This document shows, piece by piece, positions 20,597-28,149 of a stretch of DNA of 31,694 bases (its first letter is position 1; every line of letters starts with the position of its first letter). This stretch comes from Gammaproteobacteria bacterium UBA2810 (GTDB lineage: Bacteria > Pseudomonadota > Gammaproteobacteria > Enterobacterales > Succinivibrionaceae). The DNA lies in NCBI GenBank assembly GCA_002351705.1, contig DEHC01000065.1, positions 1 to 31,694 of the forward strand, given 5' to 3'. The position numbers were made by a program, and so were the translations under genes. Under the pieces are notes generated by a model. The model was not told the origin of the DNA, did not search any database, and worked only from the letters and a program-made list of their open reading frames with translations.

Positions 20597-20635
20597 AAAA
20601 AGAGCCCCGGGAGCCTTGCGGCCTCCGGGGCTTTT
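20597..20635. terminator. Bidirectional terminator between the potF-like gene and dapB
   Basis: Arms at 20603-20615 and 20620-20632 (AGCCCCGG...CCGGGGCT core, two imperfect central positions, 4-base loop). It is flanked by five A (20597-20601) on one side and four T (20632-20635) on the other, so it can stop both convergent transcripts. Confidence 0.8.
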
Positions 20636-20663
20636 CCTATTGAGCCTGCAAATAAGGCCTTTC

Positions 20664-21473
20664 TCAGTTCAGCCCGAGCACATCGGTCATGGAATAAAGG
20701 CCCGGCTTCTGGCCGCGGAGCCACAGAGCGGCCTTCACCGCGCCGTCGGAGAACGTGCGCCTGCTGAATGCCTTGTGGGTAATCTCGACAGCCTCACCGC
20801 CGTTCACGAACATCGCAGTGTGCTCGCCGACAATGTCGCCAGCACGGATGGAGGAGAAGCCGATGGTGTCCTTCTTCCTCGCACCGACGATGCCGTTCCT
20901 GCCCTTGACTGCCACAGCTTCAAAGTCAAGGCCCTGCGCCTCGGCGATTACCTTGCCCATGGAAAGAGCGGTGCCGGACGGAGCGTCAACCTTCTTGTTG
21001 TGATGGGCCTCGACAATCTCCACGTCGCTGCCCTTCAGGACCGTGGCGGCCTTCCTGAGGAGGCTGAACACGAGGTTCACGCCGATGCTGTAGTTTGACG
21101 AGAAGCAGATGGGGATCTGCACAGAGGCGGCCTCGATCTTCTGGATCTGGTGCTGAACGAAGCCGGTGGTGCCGAGGACGAGAAGCTTCCCGGAGTTCTT
21201 GGCGGTAACCAGGGTCTGCATGGAGGCGAGCGGGCGGGTGAAGTCAATTACCGCGTCAATGCCGTCAAGGACCTTTGAAAGATCGGAGACGATGGCAATG
21301 CCGTTCTTGCCGGTGCCTGCAACCTCGCCTGAGTCGCTTCCGACGAGTGAGCTCTCTGGATCCTCAACCGCAGCAGCGAGAACTGCCTCCTCGGTGTCAA
21401 GAAGTGACGCAATGATTGATCTGCCCATGCGCCCGCCGGCGCCCATAACAGCAACACGAAGCTTGTCTGTCAT
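20664..21473 (-). CDS. dapB: 4-hydroxy-tetrahydrodipicolinate reductase
   Basis: Reduces 4-hydroxy-tetrahydrodipicolinate with NAD(P)H in the lysine/diaminopimelate pathway. The 269 residues match the family (273 in E. coli). The N-terminal nucleotide loop is VAVMGAGGRMGRSI (residues 7-20). The substrate-binding and catalytic region EAHHNKKVDAPSGTAL holds the paired histidines and the Lys of the KxDAPSGTA signature. GEAVEITHKAFSRRTF near the end is also typical. GAGG lies just before the ATG. It follows fklB on the same strand with a 78-bp gap. The later pathway enzyme dapE is also in this window, on the other strand. Confidence 0.96.
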   Translation of the reverse strand: MTDKLRVAVMGAGGRMGRSIIASLLDTEEAVLAAAVEDPESSLVGSDSGEVAGTGKNGIAIVSDLSKVLDGIDAVIDFTRPLASMQTLVTAKNSGKLLVLGTTGFVQHQIQKIEAASVQIPICFSSNYSIGVNLVFSLLRKAATVLKGSDVEIVEAHHNKKVDAPSGTALSMGKVIAEAQGLDFEAVAVKGRNGIVGARKKDTIGFSSIRAGDIVGEHTAMFVNGGEAVEITHKAFSRRTFSDGAVKAALWLRGQKPGLYSMTDVLGLN

Positions 21474-21551
21474 AACTACCTCATCTTAATCAGCATAAGA
21501 ATGCCAGGCGGACGCCGGATCTCTCACGGGCCGCCATGGATTCTGAGTTTT

Positions 21552-22175
21552 TTACTTGGCGATCCCGAGAAGCTCGATCTCGAAGATAAGAACCTGGAAC
21601 GGAGGGATGCCGTGGGTTCCCGACTCGCCGTAGGCGAGATTGTAAGGAAGCGCGACACGCCACTTGGATCCGACCGGCATCATCTGCAGGACCTCGACCC
21701 AGCCAGGGATTACCTGGGTGACGCCGAAGGTTGCGGGACTGCCGCGGTTTACCGAGCTGTCGAACACCTGCCCGTTGGGGAAGGTGCCGTGATAGTGGAC
21801 GGTGACACGGTCGGTCTTCTGTGGCCTGGGGCCGTTCCCTTCCTTGAGGATCTCGTACTGAACGCCTGACTCAGTGACATGAACGCCTTCCTTCTTCGCG
21901 TTCACACGGAGGAACGCCTCGCCCTCTTCCCTGACAGCGGCATATCTCTTCTCGGCGATGGTCTTTGACTCCTCGCCGTACTGGCGGAACGCCTCGTTGA
22001 GCTCCTCCTGTGAATAGGCGAGGTTCTGCCCGCCGACCTCGTCAATAATGCCGCGGGCAAGCTCCTCTGCATCATATCCTGCGGTGAGCTGGGAGTTGAG
22101 AGACTCGGCGAACTGTGAGCCGAGCTGGCGGCCGATGCCGTAGCTGAAACGCTTCAGGGCTTCCTTGAAATCCAT
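21552..22175 (-). CDS. fklB: FKBP-type peptidyl-prolyl isomerase (FklB type)
   Basis: A peptidyl-prolyl cis-trans isomerase and folding helper of 207 residues, the length of E. coli FklB (206). There is no signal peptide, so it is cytosolic, unlike FkpA. The N-terminal dimerisation domain starts FSYGIGRQLGSQ and runs through a helical region to about residue 90. The catalytic FKBP domain has DRVTVHYHGTFPNGQVFDSS, VIPGWVEVLQMMPVGSKW, LAYGESG and the closing FEIELLGI. AGAGGA stands seven bases upstream of the ATG. It lies between the M48-like lipoprotein and dapB on the same strand. Confidence 0.95.
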   Translation of the reverse strand: MDFKEALKRFSYGIGRQLGSQFAESLNSQLTAGYDAEELARGIIDEVGGQNLAYSQEELNEAFRQYGEESKTIAEKRYAAVREEGEAFLRVNAKKEGVHVTESGVQYEILKEGNGPRPQKTDRVTVHYHGTFPNGQVFDSSVNRGSPATFGVTQVIPGWVEVLQMMPVGSKWRVALPYNLAYGESGTHGIPPFQVLIFEIELLGIAK

Positions 22176-22235
22176 TTATAGTCCTCTGGTTGAAAATGAT
22201 GCCGGCAGGTCCTTGTGCCTCCCGGCTCTGTGAAT

Positions 22236-23048
22236 TCACTTGTGGTAGCAGGAGGCGGTAATGCCCAGCTTCCCGACTGCATACTGGTAGTTGTCCCAGT
22301 TCTTCTCAACCGCTTCCTGGTAGTCCTTCATCCTCTCACTGGTCATAGGATGGATTTTCTCGTACTCATTGTCAGAGCGGTCGCGGAGGGAGTTCATGTA
22401 CACCAGGGCCACATCAGGCTTGAAGCCGGCCTTCGCTAGATACTCGGCCGCAAGGATGTCTGCCTCCTTTTCCTGCTCCGGAGTGAAGGCAAGCGGAGTC
22501 TCGGAACCGTCAGCGTTGAACATGTAGCGGACACGGTCATGGAAGGCGTTGTCAGTCTCATAGAAAGGCGCAGGCTCCTCGTTCTCCTTCACCACAGGAT
22601 CGCCCGAGAGCCTTTCCTCGAAATGTCTGGAGAAATAGTGGCCGAACTGGTGGGCAACGATGTAGGCAAGGTACTCCTGGTTGCCCTCGGCGAACTTCAC
22701 GAGCCCCTCGCTCGCGTAAATCTCGCCTGACTTTAGAATGAAGATATAAGGCCTGTCGTCGCGGTTCACCCTGACCTTCCAGTCGACGAAGGATGACTCG
22801 AACATGTAGTTCATGGAATGGAGGAGAGTGTCAACCACGCACTTGACGATCACGTCGTCAGACATGCTCATGGTCTCCTTTTCCTTCCCGATCCGGTGAC
22901 CGACGCTGCCTGCGATCTGCTTTACCTGTTTGTCCTGGATGTTCACCGTGAACTCACGGCCGGTGACAGTGGTTACCTGTTCAGTTGAGATGCATCCGCC
23001 AAGCATCAGGGCCGCGGTGCAGAAAAATGACATGGCAAGTTTACGCAT
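22236..23048 (-). CDS. M48-like lipoprotein with altered HExxH (HQFGH)
   Basis: A 270-residue lipoprotein with a signal peptide ending in the lipobox LMLGGC (Cys19). The fold is that of M48 peptidases such as LoiP/YcaL. The zinc-site histidines stand in AHQFGHYFSRHF (His133, His137), the downstream Glu/Asp cluster EKEAD (193-197) is kept, and HPMTSERM near the end matches the conserved HP-T--R motif. The catalytic Glu of HExxH is Gln134 (codon CAG), the classic change that abolishes hydrolysis while keeping metal binding. It may therefore be a binding-only relative in envelope quality control (inference). The start is 23048 because GGAGG lies ten bases upstream; the ATG at 23057 is only one base from it. 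Confidence 0.85.
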   Translation of the reverse strand: MRKLAMSFFCTAALMLGGCISTEQVTTVTGREFTVNIQDKQVKQIAGSVGHRIGKEKETMSMSDDVIVKCVVDTLLHSMNYMFESSFVDWKVRVNRDDRPYIFILKSGEIYASEGLVKFAEGNQEYLAYIVAHQFGHYFSRHFEERLSGDPVVKENEEPAPFYETDNAFHDRVRYMFNADGSETPLAFTPEQEKEADILAAEYLAKAGFKPDVALVYMNSLRDRSDNEYEKIHPMTSERMKDYQEAVEKNWDNYQYAVGKLGITASCYHK

Positions 23049-23075
23049 TATGATCATTCCTCCATCAGCCGGACG

Positions 23076-23084
23076 ATTATAGCA
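23076..23084 (-). promoter_or_regulatory. Extended -10 promoter of the M48-like gene
   Basis: The minus strand reads TGC-TATAAT about 28 bp upstream of the start, the same element as before the metallophosphoesterase gene. No good -35 is seen. Confidence 0.5.
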
Positions 23085-23172
23085 GAGCGGATAATCGTAT
23101 TCTTTGACTTTCCGCCCCTTTTCGGAAGGCATGAATGCACGGACAATAAACTATAAAGTCAGAAAGATTACC

Positions 23173-24780
23173 TCATTTAACTTCGGAATAATGTGTAAAC
23201 TTCCTTACTTTGCTGTCGCCATTAAAAACAAGAGCCAGTTTAAGAACAGATTTGGCGGGCAAAGTATCTCCATACCTTCTGCGCTTGATCTGTTCTATTG
23301 CTTCCTGAAGTTTTTTCTCACAATCTGCTTCTGTTTCAGCATATTTGAGCTCAATTACAATACGACGATGTTCGTACTCAAGAACCAAGTCAGCTCTGCC
23401 CTCAGCGCTTTGAACCTCTGTAAGGACCGGCTGATCTGCCCCAATCATAAAAGCCTGAAGAATTCCCTGAATGGTCTTTTCTGTTAATTTTTTATAATCC
23501 TCATAGCTTATCGTGTTCATCAGACTGTTAAGCTTATTGACGATTTCCTCAGCCGATTCTTCAGAAAAAAACCTTTCATTAGTGATTTTGGATAAATTTA
23601 CATTGTGAAAGAGCTTTTTTGACAATAGTTTTGTCAGAGATCGGCGCACCTCATTATTCGGCATGCCAAGTCTTACAGCACCACCATCAGGAACTGGTGA
23701 ACGGGTTGTAAGGTACCCGGTCTGACACATCAGTACTTCCTGTTTCATATTCAGAAGCGATGTGGGATTCTGAAAATAGTCGTTATCTATATAGATATCC
23801 TCGGCATAGTCATTAAGTCTGATAATGTGAGTTTCGAGATATCTTGCAAGAATTGAAGGCACTCCTCCGCTCTCATACCAGTAGTCGTCAAACTTCACTT
23901 TTTTTCTTGAGGCAACATCTCTGAAAAAGCTATTTACAGACCATGTGGAATAAACTTTATTCACATATTCGTCATCAAAACAATAGCCATCATATTCTTC
24001 AGAGAGTTTATCAAGGAGTTCATCTCTCTGTGTTTCTGTAACCTGCTCCACTGAGATTCCATTACTAAATGACACGGCAAGATTGATGTAATCAATATAG
24101 TATTTTCGAAGTTCTTCTTTCGTAAATCCGATTATTGTCGACACAGGAGCGTAATAGCTCATATCCTTTATATCAGAGCCAACTGAAAAAATTGAAAGAT
24201 CCTTCAGCCTTGTCACACCTGTTATTCCAAGGAACCTGATTGAAGGATCCCCTTTCATCACACCGTATAGTTCTCTCATCGCAGTTCTGAACGTTTCATA
24301 CAATTCAGGATTATTTATGTTTGCTGCAAGCTGTGCGTCGTATTCATCCATGAGAATTACTATCTTCTTTCTTTTCAACCTCAAGGCACGAAGAAGGGAT
24401 TTCATTGAACGCAAAGGTCTTTCCTGTGAATCATACTCAATGCCGTTGAGACTGGCGAATTCTGAAATTGAGTCATCAAAGTCAGCACAGAAAGTTTTAT
24501 AATCAGTGCAGCTGAACCCCAAAAAGTTCAAAACAAGAACAGGATACTTGTCATCAGTCCATCTGTCATGAATCCACGTATTCCTGAAATATGGCTCCAC
24601 GCCCTCCTCGAAAAGAGTACCTATGGTATCAAGCATAAGAGATTTGCCAAAGCGGCGAGGCCTTGAGATAAATACCCTTCTGTCTTGCAGAAGATTAAAG
24701 ATCTGCTCCGTTTTATCGATGTAGATATAGTTAGAATCAATCAAATCTCTGAAACTCTGGGTTTGCGCTATTCCTCTCAT
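23173..24780 (-). CDS. AAA-ATPase-like / PD-(D/E)XK nuclease-like protein (DUF1703 type)
   Basis: A 535-residue protein of the AAA-ATPase_like plus PDDEXK_9 (DUF1703) type, common in anaerobic gut bacteria and often in many copies. The N-terminus FRDLIDSNYIYIDKTEQI leads to a Walker A RPRRFGKS (residues 40-47) and a Walker B with VILMDEYDA near 140-148. The C-terminus has a nuclease-like core GRADLVLEYEHRRIVIELKYA (~460-482), with the D...ExK pattern, followed by a helix. No function has been settled for the family; a mobile-element or defence link is often suggested. Base composition is clearly more AT-rich than the neighbours, pointing to recent acquisition. GAGGTG precedes the ATG. Confidence 0.88.
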   Translation of the reverse strand: MRGIAQTQSFRDLIDSNYIYIDKTEQIFNLLQDRRVFISRPRRFGKSLMLDTIGTLFEEGVEPYFRNTWIHDRWTDDKYPVLVLNFLGFSCTDYKTFCADFDDSISEFASLNGIEYDSQERPLRSMKSLLRALRLKRKKIVILMDEYDAQLAANINNPELYETFRTAMRELYGVMKGDPSIRFLGITGVTRLKDLSIFSVGSDIKDMSYYAPVSTIIGFTKEELRKYYIDYINLAVSFSNGISVEQVTETQRDELLDKLSEEYDGYCFDDEYVNKVYSTWSVNSFFRDVASRKKVKFDDYWYESGGVPSILARYLETHIIRLNDYAEDIYIDNDYFQNPTSLLNMKQEVLMCQTGYLTTRSPVPDGGAVRLGMPNNEVRRSLTKLLSKKLFHNVNLSKITNERFFSEESAEEIVNKLNSLMNTISYEDYKKLTEKTIQGILQAFMIGADQPVLTEVQSAEGRADLVLEYEHRRIVIELKYAETEADCEKKLQEAIEQIKRRRYGDTLPAKSVLKLALVFNGDSKVRKFTHYSEVK

Positions 24781-24816
24781 GGTTCACCTCAAATTAGTTC
24801 ATGGGCACCGGTTTAT

Positions 24817-24844
24817 CTTATATTTTAAGATGAACGAACCACAA
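24817..24844 (-). promoter_or_regulatory. Candidate promoter of the AAA-ATPase gene
   Basis: On the minus strand TTGTGG (24839-24844), a 16-bp spacer and TATAAG (24817-24822), ending about 37 bp before the ATG. Confidence 0.4.
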
Positions 24845-24853
24845 TGGAAAATT

Positions 24854-24991
24854 TTACTTGGCAACTGAAAGTGCAAGAAGAATAACATACAAAAATACAG
24901 ACATATAAGTGATTTTCCGAGGATTCTTAATCGGCCGTCTGGAGTCGGCGATACCGAACACGGCCAAATTCGCAAGCAGGTAGCTGGAACA
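24854..24991 (-). pseudogene. Remnant of a small membrane protein C-terminus
   Basis: A 45-codon open frame without a start codon at its head, reading CSSYLLANLAVFGIADSRR, then PIKNPRKITYMSVFLYVI and ending LLALSVAK. It has a clear hydrophobic final segment after a basic loop, like the tail of an integral membrane protein. It is bounded upstream by an in-frame TGA (24992-24994), beyond which the same frame stays open for about 60 codons without recognisable character. A decayed gene is the simplest reading; a chance frame is possible. Confidence 0.3.
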
Positions 24992-24994
24992 TCA

Positions 24995-25257
24995 CCTGTT
25001 TTCATAAGAATAATCATGCAATCTGCTTATTGGCATAGGTATCCGATGGAAACATGATGACGAAATTACAGCAATAGTTCTCAGTAGAGTTAAACACGCC
25101 GGAGGATGGAGGATGGCGGCAAAACCGCGGTCAAGTATCACACCTTCGATTTCAATAATACAGAAGCTCTTCAAGGAGATTTCTGGAATGCCGACAATTT
25201 AAAGGTTCATAGAAAAATCACGATGAGAAGCACATAAAAACGACCCAATTTTAGTGT
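24995..25257. other. AT-rich intergenic stretch
   Basis: The rest of the ~500-bp gap between the AAA-ATPase gene and the plus-strand unknown pair. It contains short open frames on both strands but none with a ribosome site or recognisable product. A small tandem GGAGGAT repeat occurs near 25102-25115. Confidence 0.4.
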
Positions 25258-25282
25258 ATGCTGTATTTAATTATGACAGCAT
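25258..25282 (+). promoter_or_regulatory. Perfect inverted repeat (operator-like) before the unknown gene pair
   Basis: ATGCTGT (25258-25264) and ACAGCAT (25276-25282) are perfect 7-bp arms around an 11-bp AT-only-but-one spacer. The repeat ends nine bases before the chosen ATG and abuts a GTG start candidate. Placement fits a repressor operator or a hairpin that limits translation. Confidence 0.45.
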
Positions 25283-25291
25283 GTGAGTGCT

Positions 25292-25906
25292 ATGATTTCA
25301 CAGAAAAAGATGGATAAAAATCTGGAAAATTTCCATAATTTGGGATTCCCTTCAGCTGATGCGCTGATTGAATATCACGACTCCAGGCAAGATGTTCAGA
25401 ATGCATTGGATTACGAGAAGGCCTATTCCAGCCTGATCGAAAGAGTCAAAGATAAGCCACACGATGCAAAAATAAAGTTTTTAATCAAACAGATGACGAA
25501 ACTGAGAAGTATGGTAGATGAGTTTTCTCTTGTCAGGGATATGTACAAATTTCCAGACAGAACTCCTTCCCCTGAAATGGTACAAGCACTGCATCTTACC
25601 AAGCATGAAGTAGAAAGGAACAATGAAATTTTAGCCAATCTCATGGTTTACCGTTACGAAAATCATATCAGTATTCTCGATGACAATGAATTGGCCGTGT
25701 CTGGCAAAGCATTAGCAGAGATGGTCGGCAAAATAGATGAACGAAATGCAAAGGAACATGTTAAAGCAGAGAAAAAATACTATGACGAGCACCCTGACGA
25801 ATATGCGAGGAAACTGTATAAAGAGAAGGAAAATTTTAGAGAAACTATTGAGATTATTGGAAAAGCAGACGAGATTATTAAATCGTACAGCAGGAATGAC
25901 GCTTAA
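25292..25906 (+). CDS. Hypothetical helical protein, 204 aa
   Basis: I do not recognise this protein. It is charged, predicted largely alpha-helical (long heptad-like stretches such as residues 60-90 and 150-200) and without signal peptide or membrane segment, so probably cytosolic. Distinct segments are YHDSRQDVQNALDYEKAYSSL near residue 30 and KKYYDEHPDEYARKLYKEKE near 165. The start could be GTG 25283, ATG 25292 or ATG 25310; none has a strong ribosome site. Composition is AT-rich like the AAA-ATPase gene across the gap. A second small gene follows 23 bp downstream, so the two probably form an operon behind the inverted repeat at 25258-25282. Confidence 0.6.
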   Translation: MISQKKMDKNLENFHNLGFPSADALIEYHDSRQDVQNALDYEKAYSSLIERVKDKPHDAKIKFLIKQMTKLRSMVDEFSLVRDMYKFPDRTPSPEMVQALHLTKHEVERNNEILANLMVYRYENHISILDDNELAVSGKALAEMVGKIDERNAKEHVKAEKKYYDEHPDEYARKLYKEKENFRETIEIIGKADEIIKSYSRNDA

Positions 25907-25929
25907 ATTATACTGGAGATTAAACTCAC

Positions 25930-26223
25930 ATGGATATATTGCTTAGTGATGAGTTTATAGCACAGATTGAAGCAATTTCAAAAATTGTGCTTGTACGCCA
26001 GAATGAAGATTTTATAGTATTTAGCAGAAGAATAGCATATCTATTAAAAGGTCTTTCTGAATGTCAAAAAATTGATGGACTTAAATTAGGTCTAAGGGAT
26101 CACGGTGGAGAAATAGAAGGCAGATTACGCGAGCCGTTGGAATTCTGCATTTCCAGAGATTTGGATAACACTCATAGGCAGGTAACCCCAAAACGGCCCA
26201 CCAGAAACCGCTGTAAGCAATAA
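25930..26223 (+). CDS. Hypothetical small protein, 97 aa
   Basis: No family is recognised. It begins MDILLSDEFIAQIEAISKIV and has a mixed helical core, then GLKLGLRDHGGEIEGRLREP and a very basic tail (KRPTRNRCKQ). GGAG lies 11 bases before the ATG, a loose spacing. It follows the 204-aa unknown by 23 bp in the same AT-rich region. The odd basic, low-complexity tail could mean a truncated or frameshifted end, or a nucleic-acid-binding extension. A toxin-antitoxin-like pair is one possible reading of the arrangement, but no toxin motif is visible. Confidence 0.45.
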   Translation: MDILLSDEFIAQIEAISKIVLVRQNEDFIVFSRRIAYLLKGLSECQKIDGLKLGLRDHGGEIEGRLREPLEFCISRDLDNTHRQVTPKRPTRNRCKQ

Positions 26224-26269
26224 ATTAAAACGTTATCCTAATTTTTCCTATCTAAAAACGGACAATTAA

Positions 26270-26800
26270 ATGATTCAGGAACATCTGCTGATTATCGCAT
26301 GCCTCGACAGCATCAGGACAGACCGCGATCTCCTGCTAGAGGAAAAAGCGAGGATAGAGTCAAAGAAGGACAGAGTAAGGGCAATGCCGGCATTTACCGG
26401 CAGCGTGCCGGATGGCTCGCCTTTCGGGAGCACTCTGCTGCTTGACGGAGGAAAAGTAATTTCAGGGCTCCCAGCTCCGTTTGAGAACGCTGAGGTGCTG
26501 ACAGATCCCGCTGATGTTACCGCACACCTAAAGGACGGCAGGTACGCCGCCGTCATCACCGATCCTGCCTACCTCAACATCGTCTCCTCCATCGCCCAGG
26601 TTCTCTTTTTTGACCGGCCGCTTGCCGAGCACTACGAGAGGCAGTTCAGGGAGGCGCTGAAGTTCATCAATGATGAGGAGCTTTCTCTTGTCAGGAAGAC
26701 CGTCATCATGAATGAGGGCATCTGCGACGCAACCGAAGGGACAAAGAAGTTCATGAGGTTCCAGATGAAGCTCTTCGTGCAGTACGACAAAACCGAATGA
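26270..26800 (+). CDS. Hypothetical protein, 176 aa
   Basis: I do not recognise a family. Base composition changes back to the GC-rich host type at about 26300, so this gene is native in character, unlike the pair before it. It opens with a charged helix (DSIRTDRDLLLEEKARIESKKDRVRAM) and continues with a compact alpha/beta stretch including FGSTLLLDGGKVI and DGRYAAVITDPAYLNIVSSIAQVLFFDRP. It ends in helices. There is no signal peptide or membrane segment. The ATG at 26270 lacks a clear ribosome site. It precedes dapE by 111 bp on the same strand; whether they are co-transcribed is open. Confidence 0.6.
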   Translation: MIQEHLLIIACLDSIRTDRDLLLEEKARIESKKDRVRAMPAFTGSVPDGSPFGSTLLLDGGKVISGLPAPFENAEVLTDPADVTAHLKDGRYAAVITDPAYLNIVSSIAQVLFFDRPLAEHYERQFREALKFINDEELSLVRKTVIMNEGICDATEGTKKFMRFQMKLFVQYDKTE

Positions 26801-26911
26801 CGGGAAGAACCGGCATCAATAGACTAAAATTGCCGGTATGCCGCTTCATTTTTAACAGATTATTTTCCGGGCTGTTTAAGGAAAGGACGGCCCCAGGAGC
26901 AGGAGGCAGGG

Positions 26912-28051
26912 ATGGCAGAAACAGTTAAGGAGCTGACAGAGAAGCTCGTAAGGTGCCGCTCGGTAACACCGTCTGACGCAGGAGCGCAGGACATACTGGA
27001 AAATTTCCTCAAAAATTCCCTCAAGGCTCCAGTAACGGAGCACCTTGACTGGGAGAACACCCGCAACCTCTTCATTCACGAGGACCGCCCCGGCAAGGTT
27101 TTCTGCTTCCTGGGGCACACCGACGTGGTGCCGCCCGGTGACATTAAGCTCTGGAAGCATGAGCCGTTCAATGTGACTGAGGACGGCGGCAGGCTCTACG
27201 GGCGCGGCGTCGCCGACATGAAAGGCTCCGATGCCGCCATGGCATGTGCCATGGCAGAGTTCCGCAGCCTGCACCCGGACGCTGGGGTCTCGCTTGCCTA
27301 TCTCGTAACATCGGACGAGGAAGGAAAGGGAACCTACGGGATAAAGAAAGTCATTGAGGAGTTCCGGGAAAGGCAGCAGAGGATCGACTGCTGCCTCGTC
27401 GGGGAGCCCAGCTCGTCAAAACTCGTCGGAGACACGATAAAGAACGGAAGGAGAGGCTCTGTAACCGCGGAGATCACCTTCCACGGCACCGCGGGACACG
27501 TGGCCTACCCTGACAAGATCCACAACCCTGTGCATGATCTCGTGAAGGCCGCGCATCTCCTCACAGAAGCCGTATGGGACAGGGGAAATGACTTCATGCC
27601 ACCGACCAGCATGCAGATCCCCAATATCAAAGGCGGAGTAGGCGTCAACAACATGGTTCCGGAAAGCGCCTCGATGGAGATCAACTGGCGCTACTCCTCG
27701 GAGACCAGCGCAGCTGAGATCAGGAAGAGAACCGAGGAGATCCTCGCCTCCTGCTCAGACAGATTCGAGGCGGAGTGGGATTTGAGCGGCGAGCCCTTTC
27801 TCTCGACAGACGGACTGGTCCTTGAGGCCGCAAAGGCAGCCATAAAGGAGATACAGGGATTCGATCCGCTGCTCTCGACAGGCGGCGGCACCTCGGACGG
27901 ACGCTTCATGGCGAAGATCTGCCCGGATCTCATCGAGCTCGGGCCCACGAACGGCAGCATCCACAAGATCGACGAGAACATCGGTAAGGACGAGCTTGAC
28001 GTCCTGGAGAGAATTTACCTGAGGCTGCTCGAGAACCTTTTCGCGAGCTGA
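26912..28051 (+). CDS. dapE: Succinyl-diaminopimelate desuccinylase
   Basis: Removes succinate from N-succinyl-LL-diaminopimelate in lysine and peptidoglycan precursor synthesis. The 379 residues match the M20A family member DapE (375 in E. coli). The dinuclear zinc site is intact: His69 and Asp71 in GHTDVV, bridging Asp102 in GRGVADMKGSDAAM, catalytic Glu136 and Glu137 in TSDEEG, then GEPSS, and the C-terminal histidine region with GGGTSDGRF and GPTNGSIHKIDE. A strong AGGAGG stands five bases before the ATG. An M15 peptidase gene follows 98 bp downstream, so cell-wall metabolism may link the two. Confidence 0.95.
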   Translation: MAETVKELTEKLVRCRSVTPSDAGAQDILENFLKNSLKAPVTEHLDWENTRNLFIHEDRPGKVFCFLGHTDVVPPGDIKLWKHEPFNVTEDGGRLYGRGVADMKGSDAAMACAMAEFRSLHPDAGVSLAYLVTSDEEGKGTYGIKKVIEEFRERQQRIDCCLVGEPSSSKLVGDTIKNGRRGSVTAEITFHGTAGHVAYPDKIHNPVHDLVKAAHLLTEAVWDRGNDFMPPTSMQIPNIKGGVGVNNMVPESASMEINWRYSSETSAAEIRKRTEEILASCSDRFEAEWDLSGEPFLSTDGLVLEAAKAAIKEIQGFDPLLSTGGGTSDGRFMAKICPDLIELGPTNGSIHKIDENIGKDELDVLERIYLRLLENLFAS

Positions 28052-28149
28052 CGAGCCTTCCTCCCCGGCGTCTCCTCACCATGCCGCCGGGGACCGAAAA
28101 ATCCACAGCCAGTCAGTTTTTCACAGACACACACTATTGCAGGAACACC

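Noticed and set aside
24995..25174. 60-codon minus-strand open frame starting at 25174
   Set aside because: No ribosome site or recognisable content; kept only as a possible upstream part of the decayed frame in the findings.
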